In this document: piece after piece, positions 51,604 to 59,180 of the stretch
How positions within the stretch are numbered: position 1 is the first letter of the stretch
How the letters are laid out: the number at the start of each line of letters is the position of its first letter
DNA from: CAYNST01 sp964399955
GTDB taxonomy: Bacteria; Pseudomonadota; Gammaproteobacteria; Pseudomonadales; Cellvibrionaceae
NCBI GenBank assembly: GCA_964399955.1
Contig: CAYNST010000008.1
Span: forward strand, 1-59,180
Reading direction: 5' to 3'
DNA length: 59,180 bases
Translations under genes and position numbers: made by a program
Notes under the pieces: generated by a model
Database searches by the model: none
Told to the model about the DNA's origin: nothing
Seen by the model: only the letters and a program-made list of their open reading frames with translations

Positions 51604-53514
51604 ATGTCGCTGTCAAATACCGAACAGGATCACCTGCAGTTCAAGGACCATAGTCTGGAGGACCGGCTTTTTAGCCGGCGAATGCTGTTGTCCTTCATTA
51701 TGGTCTTGCTGATGTTTGGTGTGTTGATTGGGCGGGTCTACACCCTGCAGGTGGTGCACCATCAAGATTACGTCACCCGCTCCGATAGCAACCGCATTCA
51801 GGTTCAGGCCGTCCCTCCTACACGGGGCCTGATTTTTGACCGCAACGGGGTATTGCTGGCAGACAACCGTGCCAGCTACACCTTGTCGATTGTCAGGGAG
51901 CGGACCCAGGATCTGGAGCAAACCATTGCTCGAATTTCAGAATTGATTGAGGTTGGCCCCAGTGACCGAGATGCGTTTTTCAAGGCCCTGCGGCAGCGAC
52001 GGCGGCCCTACGAAGCCGTACCTCTGCGGTACCGACTGACCGAGGAGGAAATTGCCCGCATCGCCGTGCACGAGTACGAACTGGACGGGGTAGAGGTGGA
52101 TGCGCTTTTGGTACGCCATTATCCCCATGGTGAGCTATTTGCCCATGCCATCGGTTACGTCGGGCGCATCAACGAGCGGGAAGTGGCTAATTTTGACGAA
52201 GCAAGATACCGCAGTTACGCCGGCACCCACACCATCGGCAAGATAGGTTTGGAGCGCTCCTACGAGCAACACCTGCTGGGCGAAGTGGGCGCTCAACACA
52301 TTGAAACCAACGCCCACGGCCGCGTCTTGCGGGTACTGGAGCGAACGGATCCCAAGCCAGGTCGCGATCTGCGTCTGCACATGGATATCCAGTTACAGCA
52401 AGTGGCCAGTGATGCGCTGGAAGGCCGCCGCGGGGCCGTCGTGGCCATGGATGTGGCCACCGGAGGCGTACTGGCACTGGTCAGCGCACCGAGTTTTGAT
52501 GCCAATCTGTTTGTCACCGGTATCAGTTACGAAAACTATCGGGCGCTGAGCGAGTCCGACGAGCTGCCGCTTTTCAACCGGTTTTTACAGGGCCAGTACC
52601 CTCCGGGCTCGGTGCTGAAACCCATGCTGGGGGTAGGGGCGCTGGATGCCGGCGTGGTCACTGAAAATACCCGCATTCGCGACCCTGGGTTTTACCGGCT
52701 CGACGGCGACACGCGGCTTTATCGCGACTGGAAGCGTACCGGGCACGGTAACCAGGTGGACTTGCGTCAAGCCATTGTGGAGTCCTGTGACACCTATTTT
52801 TACGACCTCGCCTTCAAGATGTCCATCGATAAAATGCACCCTCTAGGCGATGCCTTTGGTCTTGGTCGCCGAACAGGCATTGACTTGCCGAGCGAGCGCC
52901 CTGGCCTTTGGCCTTCGCGCGCCTGGAAGCGCGGCGCGCGCGGCTCATCCTGGTTTCCAGGAGACAGTCTAAACGTCAGTATTGGCCAAGGTGATGTGCT
53001 TGCCACTCCGGTACAACTGGCAGCCATGACGGTTGGCCTGGCTTCGCGCGGTACCCTGATGAAGCCGCAGGTGGTCGCGCAGATTGATCAGCAGCCGCTA
53101 GCCCCGGAAGCGACCGGCCATTGGCGTGGGTCCGAGGCGCACTGGAACTATGTTCACAGTTCAATGGAAGATGTGGTGCACAGCCGCGCCGGCACCGCAA
53201 AGGTCATTGCTCCCGGACTCAGCTACCGCATCGCGGGCAAGACCGGAACCGCACAGGTGGTGGGCATTGCGCAGGGAGAGCGCTACGATCGCGAAAAAAC
53301 TCTGGAGAGGCAGCGGGACCACGCCCTGTTCGTGGCCTTTGCTCCCGTAGAGAATCCGCAAATTGCAGTGGCAGTCATCGTTGAAAACGGTGAGCACGGC
53401 TCCAGTGTTGCGGGGCCGGTCGCGCGCAAGGTATTTGACGGTTGGTTTGCCATAGAGGCGGCTCGTGCCGAGGCGGCATCGGCAGAAGTGGCGACCACAC
53501 AGGATAACCCGTGA
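51604..53514 (+). CDS. mrdA: Penicillin-binding protein 2 (elongation transpeptidase)
   Basis: 636 residues; cross-links peptidoglycan during rod elongation with RodA. N-terminal membrane anchor (RRMLLSFIMVLLMFGVLIGR), dimerisation domain with PPTRGLIFDRNGVLLADNRA, and transpeptidase domain with SxxK in PPGSVLKPM (Ser about 336), SxN-type ESCDTYFYDLA and AGKTGTAQVVG. ATG at 51604. The stop overlaps the rodA GTG, so both are coupled. Confidence 0.97.
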   Translation: MSLSNTEQDHLQFKDHSLEDRLFSRRMLLSFIMVLLMFGVLIGRVYTLQVVHHQDYVTRSDSNRIQVQAVPPTRGLIFDRNGVLLADNRASYTLSIVRERTQDLEQTIARISELIEVGPSDRDAFFKALRQRRRPYEAVPLRYRLTEEEIARIAVHEYELDGVEVDALLVRHYPHGELFAHAIGYVGRINEREVANFDEARYRSYAGTHTIGKIGLERSYEQHLLGEVGAQHIETNAHGRVLRVLERTDPKPGRDLRLHMDIQLQQVASDALEGRRGAVVAMDVATGGVLALVSAPSFDANLFVTGISYENYRALSESDELPLFNRFLQGQYPPGSVLKPMLGVGALDAGVVTENTRIRDPGFYRLDGDTRLYRDWKRTGHGNQVDLRQAIVESCDTYFYDLAFKMSIDKMHPLGDAFGLGRRTGIDLPSERPGLWPSRAWKRGARGSSWFPGDSLNVSIGQGDVLATPVQLAAMTVGLASRGTLMKPQVVAQIDQQPLAPEATGHWRGSEAHWNYVHSSMEDVVHSRAGTAKVIAPGLSYRIAGKTGTAQVVGIAQGERYDREKTLERQRDHALFVAFAPVENPQIAVAVIVENGEHGSSVAGPVARKVFDGWFAIEAARAEAASAEVATTQDNP

Positions 53515-54659
53515 GTAAAAGTCAGGATTTTGTCCGCCGTCTGCCGGATTCCAGCCATCACTTCAAACAGGTTCCCGGGCTTTGGCAATTGCTGCGCATG
53601 GACCCCTGGCTCCTCGCTGGTTTGGTTGCCCTCACCGCCTATGGCCTGATCATACTCTACAGCGCCAGTGGACAAAGTCAGGGCATGGTCAAGCGACAAT
53701 TGGTCTTTTTTGCCATAGCCTACGGCGCCATGTTTGCGGTTGCCCATGTCCAGCTGAGGCTGGTGGCGCGTTGGGCCTACTATTTTTACGGGGTGGGGCT
53801 GATTCTGCTGGTATTGGTACTGTTATTTGGCGTGGGCGCCAAAGGGGCTCAACGCTGGCTAAGTTTGGGTTTTATTCGTATTCAACCCTCTGAAGTTCTC
53901 AAACTGGCGGTGCCCATGTGCTTGGCGGCGTATTTTTCCACGCGTTTGTTGCCACCCAAGTTCAAACACGTCGCTATAAGCCTGATGATCATTGCTGTAC
54001 CCACCATTTTAATCCTCAAACAACCGGATCTTGGCACCTCTATCATGGTGTCCAGTTCCGGGCTGATTTGCCTGTTTCTTGCCGGGCTGCCCTGGCGTTT
54101 TATCAGTGGCGCATGCCTGGCGTTATTGCTGTCCATTTACCCGATGTGGCAGTTTGTCATGCGGGACTACCAGAAGCAGCGGGTCATGACGCTGTTCAAC
54201 CCCGATGCCGACGCCCTGGGGGCAGGGTGGAATACCATTCAGGCGAAGACGGCCATAGGTTCGGGCGGTGTGTACGGTAAAGGTTGGCTTAAGGGCACTC
54301 AGTCCCAGCTGGATTTTCTTCCAGAAACCCATACTGACTTTATTATCGCAGTACTGTCGGAGGAGTTTGGCCTGAGGGGTTTTTTGCTGCTGCTCGCGCT
54401 GTATTTTTTTGTCATCGCCCGCGGCATGTGGATAGCTTTGACCGCCAAGACAACCTTCAGCCGCTTGCTTGGAGGCTGCATTATTCTCACCTTTATGGTC
54501 TATATCTTTGTCAATATCGCCATGGTTGCCGGTATCCTGCCCATTGTTGGTGTGCCCCTGCCACTGGTTAGCCTGGGTGGAACATCTTTGATATCTTTGA
54601 TGTTGGGGTTTGGATTGCTTATGGCCATATCTGCCGAGCGTAATAAGACGACGGACTAA
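53511..54659 (+). CDS. rodA: Rod-shape-determining glycosyltransferase RodA
   Basis: 382 residues, ten or so hydrophobic segments, SEDS family; polymerises glycan strands for elongation. Motifs: IQPSEVLKLAVPMCLAAYFS, LKQPDLGTSIMV with the conserved Asp, FLPETHTDFIIAVLSEEFG and GVPLPLVSLGGTSLISLMLG. GTG at 53511 overlaps mrdA by 4 bases. Confidence 0.97.
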   Translation: MSKSQDFVRRLPDSSHHFKQVPGLWQLLRMDPWLLAGLVALTAYGLIILYSASGQSQGMVKRQLVFFAIAYGAMFAVAHVQLRLVARWAYYFYGVGLILLVLVLLFGVGAKGAQRWLSLGFIRIQPSEVLKLAVPMCLAAYFSTRLLPPKFKHVAISLMIIAVPTILILKQPDLGTSIMVSSSGLICLFLAGLPWRFISGACLALLLSIYPMWQFVMRDYQKQRVMTLFNPDADALGAGWNTIQAKTAIGSGGVYGKGWLKGTQSQLDFLPETHTDFIIAVLSEEFGLRGFLLLLALYFFVIARGMWIALTAKTTFSRLLGGCIILTFMVYIFVNIAMVAGILPIVGVPLPLVSLGGTSLISLMLGFGLLMAISAERNKTTD

Positions 54660-54675
54660 TAACAAGAGAGCAACT

Positions 54676-55689
54676 ATGACGTTGAAAAAATTCCACACCG
54701 GTATGAAGGCATTGTTTATTGGTGCTGCCTGCCTTGCAATGACAGTGCAGGCAGAGGGTTACAGCAAACATCCCCAGGCGGCGGCGTTTGTCGAGCGCAT
54801 GGTGACCGAGCACGGCTTCAAGGCGGAAGAAGTCATGCGGGTGCTGGCCAAGGCAGAGAAAAAACAAGCCATACTTGACGCCATTGCCCGCCCGGCGGAG
54901 AGGACCAAACCCTGGTTTGAGTATCGGCAGATATTTTTAGGCGACACCCGCGTGGTTCAGGGGGTTGAGTTTTGGAAAGAAAACGCAGAAACCTTAGCGC
55001 GCGCCGCCGAACACTACGGCGTAGAGCCCTCCATCATTGTGGCCATCATCGGAGTTGAGACCCGCTACGGGCGCTTCATGGGCAACCACCGGGTCATCGA
55101 CGCTCTGACGACGCTGGGATTCGATTATCCGCCGCGGGGCAAATTTTTTGCCAGTGAGCTTGAGCACTTCTTTTTGTTAACCCGCGAACAGCAGCAGGAC
55201 CCATTGAGTTTGACCGGTTCCTATGCCGGGGCCATGGGTTACGGTCAGTTCATCCCCAGCAGCTACAGGCACTATGCCCGCGATAACGACGGTGACGGCC
55301 TGATTGATATCTGGAGCAACAAAAGTGATGCCATCGGCAGTGTGGCAAACTATTTCAAAGCCCACGGCTGGCAGAAGGACGGCCCGGTCATGGTGCCCGC
55401 CAGGATCACGGACAAGTTTGACCGGGAGCAGCTCAACAGCCGGAACCGGCCCGATACCAGTGTTGAGCAGTGGCAAGGCAAGGGCATCTCTGCTGTGGCT
55501 CCGGTTGAAGGCGCTCAAATTGCCCTGCCGCTGCAGTTCACTGCTGAAAAGGGCGAAGAATACTGGCTGGGTTTTAATAATTTTTATGTGATCACCCGCT
55601 ATAACCGCAGCCATCTTTATGCCCGGGCTGTATGGGAGCTGAGTGAAGAAATCAAAGCCGCCTGGATGGCCAGTTCCGCAAAACAATAG
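54676..55689 (+). CDS. mltB: Lytic murein transglycosylase B family
   Basis: 337 residues; cuts glycan strands forming anhydro-muropeptides. Signal peptide at the start, then TKPWFEYRQIFLGDTRVVQG, catalytic Glu in VAIIGVETRYGRFMGNHRV and GSYAGAMGYGQFIPSSYRHY, followed by DNDGDGLIDIWSNKSDAIGS. The only Cys-containing stretch of the leader (FIGAAC) is not a good lipobox, so it is probably soluble periplasmic. ATG at 54676, 16 bases after rodA. Confidence 0.94.
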   Translation: MTLKKFHTGMKALFIGAACLAMTVQAEGYSKHPQAAAFVERMVTEHGFKAEEVMRVLAKAEKKQAILDAIARPAERTKPWFEYRQIFLGDTRVVQGVEFWKENAETLARAAEHYGVEPSIIVAIIGVETRYGRFMGNHRVIDALTTLGFDYPPRGKFFASELEHFFLLTREQQQDPLSLTGSYAGAMGYGQFIPSSYRHYARDNDGDGLIDIWSNKSDAIGSVANYFKAHGWQKDGPVMVPARITDKFDREQLNSRNRPDTSVEQWQGKGISAVAPVEGAQIALPLQFTAEKGEEYWLGFNNFYVITRYNRSHLYARAVWELSEEIKAAWMASSAKQ

Positions 55690-55703
55690 CACGGGAAAAC
55701 ACC

Positions 55704-56552
55704 ATGCAAATTGATAAGAAGAGCCGCTTCTGGCGCGCTGGTTTATGCTCTGTAGCGTTGCTGGCTCAGCTGGGCATGATTGGTTGCTCCAGCAGAAGCC
55801 TACAGCCCTCCAGAGAAGTTCCGTTCTCCGAACAACAAGACCGCGGGCCGGACCGGGACATTGACGTCAGCAACTTGCCGGATGCCATCCCGCGCAGGGA
55901 ATTGGTGCGCCTGGCCGGCAACAAGACCCCCTACACTGTGCTGGGTAAAACCTACCACGTTAACTTCGAAAGCAGTGGTTACTCAGAGGTGGGTTACGCC
56001 TCCTGGTACGGCAAAAAATTTCACGGGCGACACACCTCCAACGGTGAAATCTACGATATGTTCGGTATGACAGCGGCGCATAAGACCCTGCCGATACCAA
56101 GCTACGTCAGAGTGACCAACCTGAACAACCAGAAGACCATTGTCGTGCGCGTCAACGACCGCGGCCCTTTCCACGACGGGCGCATCATTGACCTGAGCTA
56201 TGCCGCAGCCAAACGGCTGGACTTTCACCAACAGGGGACGGCCAGAGTACGGGTGGATATCATTGAGGCGGTGGAGCCCGCGCTGGCCGGTGACGGCGAG
56301 CGCATCAGCGGCATTCAGCTGGCCGATAACACTTACCTGCAGGCCGGCGCCTTTTCACGTAAAGAGGGTGCTCTTGCTTTGCAGAAGCGCATCAAGGGCC
56401 TGACGCAGTTCGGCACTCGAATACACAGCGAATCCAATCGCCAATTGCACAAAGTATTGATAGGTCCGGTGGTCTACCAGGACGACCTGCTGCATCTGCG
56501 CCGAGTTTTGCTGGATGCCGACCTGGGTGAATCGTATGTGGTGGAGCTTTAG
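55704..56552 (+). CDS. rlpA: Septal ring lytic transglycosylase RlpA
   Basis: 282 residues. Lipoprotein leader with lipobox LGMIGCSS (Cys about 28). A double-psi beta-barrel follows with GYASWYGKKFHGRHTSNGEI, AAHKTLPIPSYVRVTNL and VRVNDRGPFHDGRIIDLS (catalytic Asp), then a C-terminal SPOR domain (LQAGAFSRKEGALALQKRI to ESYVVEL) that binds denuded peptidoglycan at the septum. ATG at 55704, 14 bases after mltB. Confidence 0.95.
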   Translation: MQIDKKSRFWRAGLCSVALLAQLGMIGCSSRSLQPSREVPFSEQQDRGPDRDIDVSNLPDAIPRRELVRLAGNKTPYTVLGKTYHVNFESSGYSEVGYASWYGKKFHGRHTSNGEIYDMFGMTAAHKTLPIPSYVRVTNLNNQKTIVVRVNDRGPFHDGRIIDLSYAAAKRLDFHQQGTARVRVDIIEAVEPALAGDGERISGIQLADNTYLQAGAFSRKEGALALQKRIKGLTQFGTRIHSESNRQLHKVLIGPVVYQDDLLHLRRVLLDADLGESYVVEL

Positions 56553-56608
56553 GCCACGCACTGAGGGGCGGTTGTCCGACTGCTCTGGAGGTTTATGCTG
56601 GTTGATGG

Positions 56609-56647
56609 CAGCAATGGCCAAATCCCGTGTCCTATTGGCCATTGCTG
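56609..56647 (+). terminator. Hairpin between rlpA and dacA
   Basis: CAGCAATGGCCAA (56609-56621) and TTGGCCATTGCTG (56635-56647) are exact 13-base arms with a 13-base loop, 57 bases after rlpA and 80 before dacA. No T-run. Confidence 0.6.
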
Positions 56648-56726
56648 TTACAATAGGTTCAACCCCGCGCGAGACCTGACCATGCCAAGGTGTCGTTCCG
56701 AAGAAATTGTAAATAACAGATGACTC

Positions 56727-57896
56727 ATGATTAAAAAATTTTTCAGCGCCTCTGCTATTGTTCTGCTGCATCTGGCTGTACCCGTCTCGGCCAACCCCAT
56801 CATCGTACCGGCACCGCCAGCACTGTCTGCCGAAGCCTACATGCTGATTGACGCGGCCACCGGCAAAGTCCTGGTCGAGGAAAAAGCTGACGTTCAGCTG
56901 CCGCCGGCAAGCCTTACCAAAATGATGACCGGTTATATCGTTACCGACGAGCTGGATCGTGGGCGGCTCAAAGAGACAGATACGGTGCTGATCAGTGATG
57001 ACGCCTGGCAGCGTGGGGGCACCAAAAGCGGCAGTTCAACCATGTTTCTTGATCCCCGCACCCGCGTCCCCGTCATTGATCTGCTGCGCGGTATCATAGT
57101 GCAGTCCGGCAATGATGCCTCCATTGCTCTGGCGCAGCATCTGGCCGGCAGCGAAACAGCCTTTGCCGATGTCATGAACCAGCACGCTCAGTTGCTGGGC
57201 ATGAACAATACCCATTTTGTCAACGCCACCGGCTGGCCCGCTGAGGGGCACTTGTCCACGGCGCGGGATCTGACCCTTCTTGCCCGGGCAGTGATTGAGG
57301 AGCACCCCAAATACTACCCAATTTACGCCGAAAAATATTTTGAATACAACGGCATCAATCAACCCAACCGCAACCGCCTGCTGTTTCGCGACCCCTCCAT
57401 TGACGGTTTGAAAACCGGGCACACCAATGAGGCGGGCTACGGGCTGGTGTCTTCGGCGCAGAAGCAGGGCATGCGGCTGATTGCCACCGTGCTGGGCACC
57501 CAGTCGGAAGAGGCGCGGGCGGTTGAGTCGCAGAAGCTGCTGTCCTACGGTTTTCGCTATTTTCAGACTCACTCGCTCTACCCGGCCGGCCGTGAATTGA
57601 GTCGCGCAAAAGTGTGGAAAGGCAAAAGCAGTGAATTGGCCCTTGGCGCGGCCGAGGAGGTGCTGATGACCATTCCCCGTGGCGCGGCAGATTCACTCAA
57701 TGCGGAGATTTCAATTGAAACCCTGATTGAGGCACCTATTGAGAAGGGCCAGGTGCTGGGTGACCTGATTGTTTCCCTGAACGGCGAGGTTGTCTACAGC
57801 GCCGACCTGGTGGCGCTAGAGGATGTAGAACAGGCGGGCATTTTTGCCCGGCTGTGGGACAGCGTAATCATTTTTGTGACAGGGCTTTTCCGGTGA
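56727..57896 (+). CDS. dacA: D-alanyl-D-alanine carboxypeptidase (PBP5/6 family)
   Basis: 389 residues; trims the terminal D-Ala of stem peptides in the periplasm. Signal peptide ends VSANP. Penicillin-binding motifs SLTK in PPASLTKMMTGY (Ser about 62), SGN in VQSGNDASIALAQHL and KTG in DGLKTGHTNEAGYGL. A PBP5-type C-terminal domain and amphipathic tail (IFARLWDSVIIFVTGLFR) hold it to the membrane. ATG at 56727. Stop overlaps ybeD (GTGA). Confidence 0.96.
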   Translation: MIKKFFSASAIVLLHLAVPVSANPIIVPAPPALSAEAYMLIDAATGKVLVEEKADVQLPPASLTKMMTGYIVTDELDRGRLKETDTVLISDDAWQRGGTKSGSSTMFLDPRTRVPVIDLLRGIIVQSGNDASIALAQHLAGSETAFADVMNQHAQLLGMNNTHFVNATGWPAEGHLSTARDLTLLARAVIEEHPKYYPIYAEKYFEYNGINQPNRNRLLFRDPSIDGLKTGHTNEAGYGLVSSAQKQGMRLIATVLGTQSEEARAVESQKLLSYGFRYFQTHSLYPAGRELSRAKVWKGKSSELALGAAEEVLMTIPRGAADSLNAEISIETLIEAPIEKGQVLGDLIVSLNGEVVYSADLVALEDVEQAGIFARLWDSVIIFVTGLFR

Positions 57897-58168
57897 GTGA
57901 AGACGTCGAATCCCCGAAGATTCAGTTCCCGTGCAGCAACTATCCCATTAAAGTTATGGGCTATGCCGGCGAGGGCTTCAGAGAATTTGTGTATCAGGTC
58001 ATGGAGCGGCACGATGCCGGATTTGATCGCAGCCGTGCCCAGGTACGCCCCAGCCGAACGGGCCGTTTTGAATCGGTGAACGTGGAGATCACCGCCACTG
58101 GAGCGGCACAGCTCAGCGCGCTGTTCGCCGATTTGAAGCAGAACCCTGCGGTGCAGATGGTTCTCTAG
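57893..58168 (+). CDS. ybeD: YbeD / DUF493 family protein
   Basis: 91 residues. IQFPCSNYPIKVMGYAGEGF, FVYQVMERHDAGF and RFESVNVEITATGAAQL identify the DUF493 (YbeD) family, a small ferredoxin-like fold of unsettled role always near lipB. GTG at 57893 overlaps dacA's stop; the stop TAG shares one base with the lipB GTG. Confidence 0.93.
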   Translation: MSEDVESPKIQFPCSNYPIKVMGYAGEGFREFVYQVMERHDAGFDRSRAQVRPSRTGRFESVNVEITATGAAQLSALFADLKQNPAVQMVL

Positions 58169-58869
58169 TGGTTGTACAAACTGCGTCCGCGCCACCGAGC
58201 CACCTGTTGGTCAAGCGTCTTGGCCTGCAGCCTTACAGTCAGGTTTGGCAGGCCATGAAAGCCTTCACCGACAGTCGCGGGCCAGACTCTGCCGATGAGC
58301 TGTGGTTGGTGCAGCACCCTCCTATCTTTACCCAGGGGCAGGCCGGCAAAGCCGAGCACGTTCTGGCCGCAGGAGACATCCCGGTGGTGCAGACCGACCG
58401 GGGCGGTCAAGTAACCTACCACGGTCCCGGACAATTGATTGCCTACCCCCTGCTGGATCTGCGTCGCCTGGACCTGGGTGTGCGCAAGCTGGTGACCGCT
58501 TTGGAACACAGCATCATCGGCTTGCTGGCGGAGTGGAATATCAATGCGGAGGCTCGCCCGGATGCCCCAGGCGTCTATGTTGATGGCTGCAAGATTGCTT
58601 CGCTGGGGTTGCGGGTACGCAGGGGGTGCAGCTTCCACGGTTTGAGCCTTAATCTGGACATGGATCTGCAACCGTTTCAACGGATCAACCCTTGCGGGTA
58701 TAATGGCCTGCAAATGACGCAAATGGCCGATCTGCTGCCGCCCGGCAGCTTCAGCCTGGCTCAGGTTGAGCAGCGTTTGGTATGCCACATCGCCCAGAGC
58801 TTGGGCCTTTCGCCCCTCGAGGGTGATGACAGCGATGGCCACGGCCCGCAAAGAGAAGTCTATGAGTGA
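58168..58869 (+). CDS. lipB: Octanoyl-[acyl-carrier-protein]:protein N-octanoyltransferase
   Basis: 233 residues; moves octanoyl groups from ACP to lipoyl domains. Motifs: DELWLVQHPPIFTQGQAGK, QTDRGGQVTYHGPGQLIAYP, catalytic Lys in GCKIASLGLRVRRGCSFHG and Cys in NPCGYNGLQMTQM. GTG at 58168. lipA begins 8 bases before its stop. Confidence 0.96.
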   Translation: MVVQTASAPPSHLLVKRLGLQPYSQVWQAMKAFTDSRGPDSADELWLVQHPPIFTQGQAGKAEHVLAAGDIPVVQTDRGGQVTYHGPGQLIAYPLLDLRRLDLGVRKLVTALEHSIIGLLAEWNINAEARPDAPGVYVDGCKIASLGLRVRRGCSFHGLSLNLDMDLQPFQRINPCGYNGLQMTQMADLLPPGSFSLAQVEQRLVCHIAQSLGLSPLEGDDSDGHGPQREVYE

Positions 58870-59180
58870 CAGTATTCCGGTCAAGCGCACCCGCCGCATA
58901 GCCCAGGGTGAAAAGCTGCGCGATGCCGATAAGGTAGAGCGCATCCCCGTCAAAGTCATTGCCAGTGACCGCATGCTGCGCAAGCCGGACTGGATTCGCG
59001 TACGCGTGTCGGTATCGCCGGAGGTGGAGCGCATCAAAAAACTGTTGCGCAAGGCCAATCTGTCCACGGTCTGTGAAGAGGCCAACTGCCCCAACCTGGG
59101 TGAGTGTTTCAGCGGTGGCACGGCAACCTTCATGATCATGGGCGACATCTGCACCCGCCGCTGCCCGTTCTGCGATGTCG
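58862..59180 (+). CDS. lipA: Lipoyl synthase, 5' part cut by the window end
   Basis: The first 106 residues of the radical-SAM enzyme that inserts sulfur into octanoyl-lipoyl domains. Auxiliary-cluster motif CEEANCPNLGEC and the start of the radical SAM motif CTRRCPFC are both visible. ATG at 58862 overlaps lipB by 8 bases, so translation is coupled. The remaining about two thirds lie outside the window. Confidence 0.97.
   Translation, partial: MSDSIPVKRTRRIAQGEKLRDADKVERIPVKVIASDRMLRKPDWIRVRVSVSPEVERIKKLLRKANLSTVCEEANCPNLGECFSGGTATFMIMGDICTRRCPFCDV

Noticed and set aside
54676..54735. Lipoprotein leader for MltB
   Set aside because: The residue three before the Cys is Gly (GAAC), which does not fit the lipobox; a normal signal peptide is more likely.
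1..59180. tRNA, rRNA or CRISPR array
   Set aside because: No cloverleaf with TTCGA-type arm in intergenic stretches and no regularly spaced direct repeats were seen; a small tRNA could still be missed by eye.

Overview
The window is a 59 kb piece of a draft genome with one 100-N scaffold gap at 16845-16944. The organism is most likely a heterotrophic gammaproteobacterium near Pseudomonas and the Cellvibrio/Saccharophagus group. The evidence is gene order: ffh-rpsP-rimM-trmD-rplS-xerD-dsbC-hom-thrC, recJ-prfB-lysS, and proA-nadD-rsfS-rlmH-mrdA-rodA-mltB-rlpA-dacA-ybeD-lipB-lipA all follow the Pseudomonas-type order. A sugar locus built around a TonB-dependent receptor fits a polysaccharide-degrading marine or soil relative. 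No tRNA, rRNA, CRISPR array or recognisable insertion sequence was seen.

Layout. 1-499 is non-coding and starts with a dense row of hairpins cut by the window edge. 500-6519 holds accessory genes: a VOC protein, a DrrAB-type ABC exporter, an AHSA1-type protein, an orphan GAF histidine kinase, a cytochrome b561 and a Nudix hydrolase. 6520-15950 is a galactose locus: galK and a sodium/sugar symporter on the plus strand, galT and a TonB-dependent receptor on the minus strand, and a LacI-type regulator. A 14-base word with a palindromic core is shared by the upstream regions of galK and the receptor and is the probable operator. The receptor would bring sugar across the outer membrane, the symporter across the inner membrane, and GalK/GalT would make UDP-galactose; galE and galM are not here.

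15969-21091 is the least ordinary part: a secreted cutinase/PETase-like hydrolase next to the scaffold gap, then an AraC-type regulator translationally coupled to a short membrane protein resembling lipase chaperones (Lif), and, convergent with it, an apolipoprotein N-acyltransferase gene preceded by a second short Lif-like protein. No partner lipase of the usual Lif-dependent type is visible.

21730-28673 is a type IV pilus tip operon (pilE, fimU, pilV, pilW, pilX, pilY1) closed by a perfect hairpin. 28775-32948 contains a two-domain QueD-like protein, a NIF3/YqfO-like domain protein, a DUF3135 protein, a CNNM/CorC protein and a CcsA-like protein. 33268-47329 is the conserved translation, threonine synthesis and RecJ/RF2/LysS block, including the programmed frameshift of prfB and a membrane protein with a nitrate-sensing-like domain between thrC and recJ. 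47612-48325 is a periplasmic OmpA-domain protein with acidic repeats. 48723-59180 is the proline/NAD/ribosome-maturation/cell-elongation/lipoate operon series, ending inside lipA.

Many operon ends carry strong GC-rich hairpins without a following T-run; only two classical terminators with a T-run were seen.
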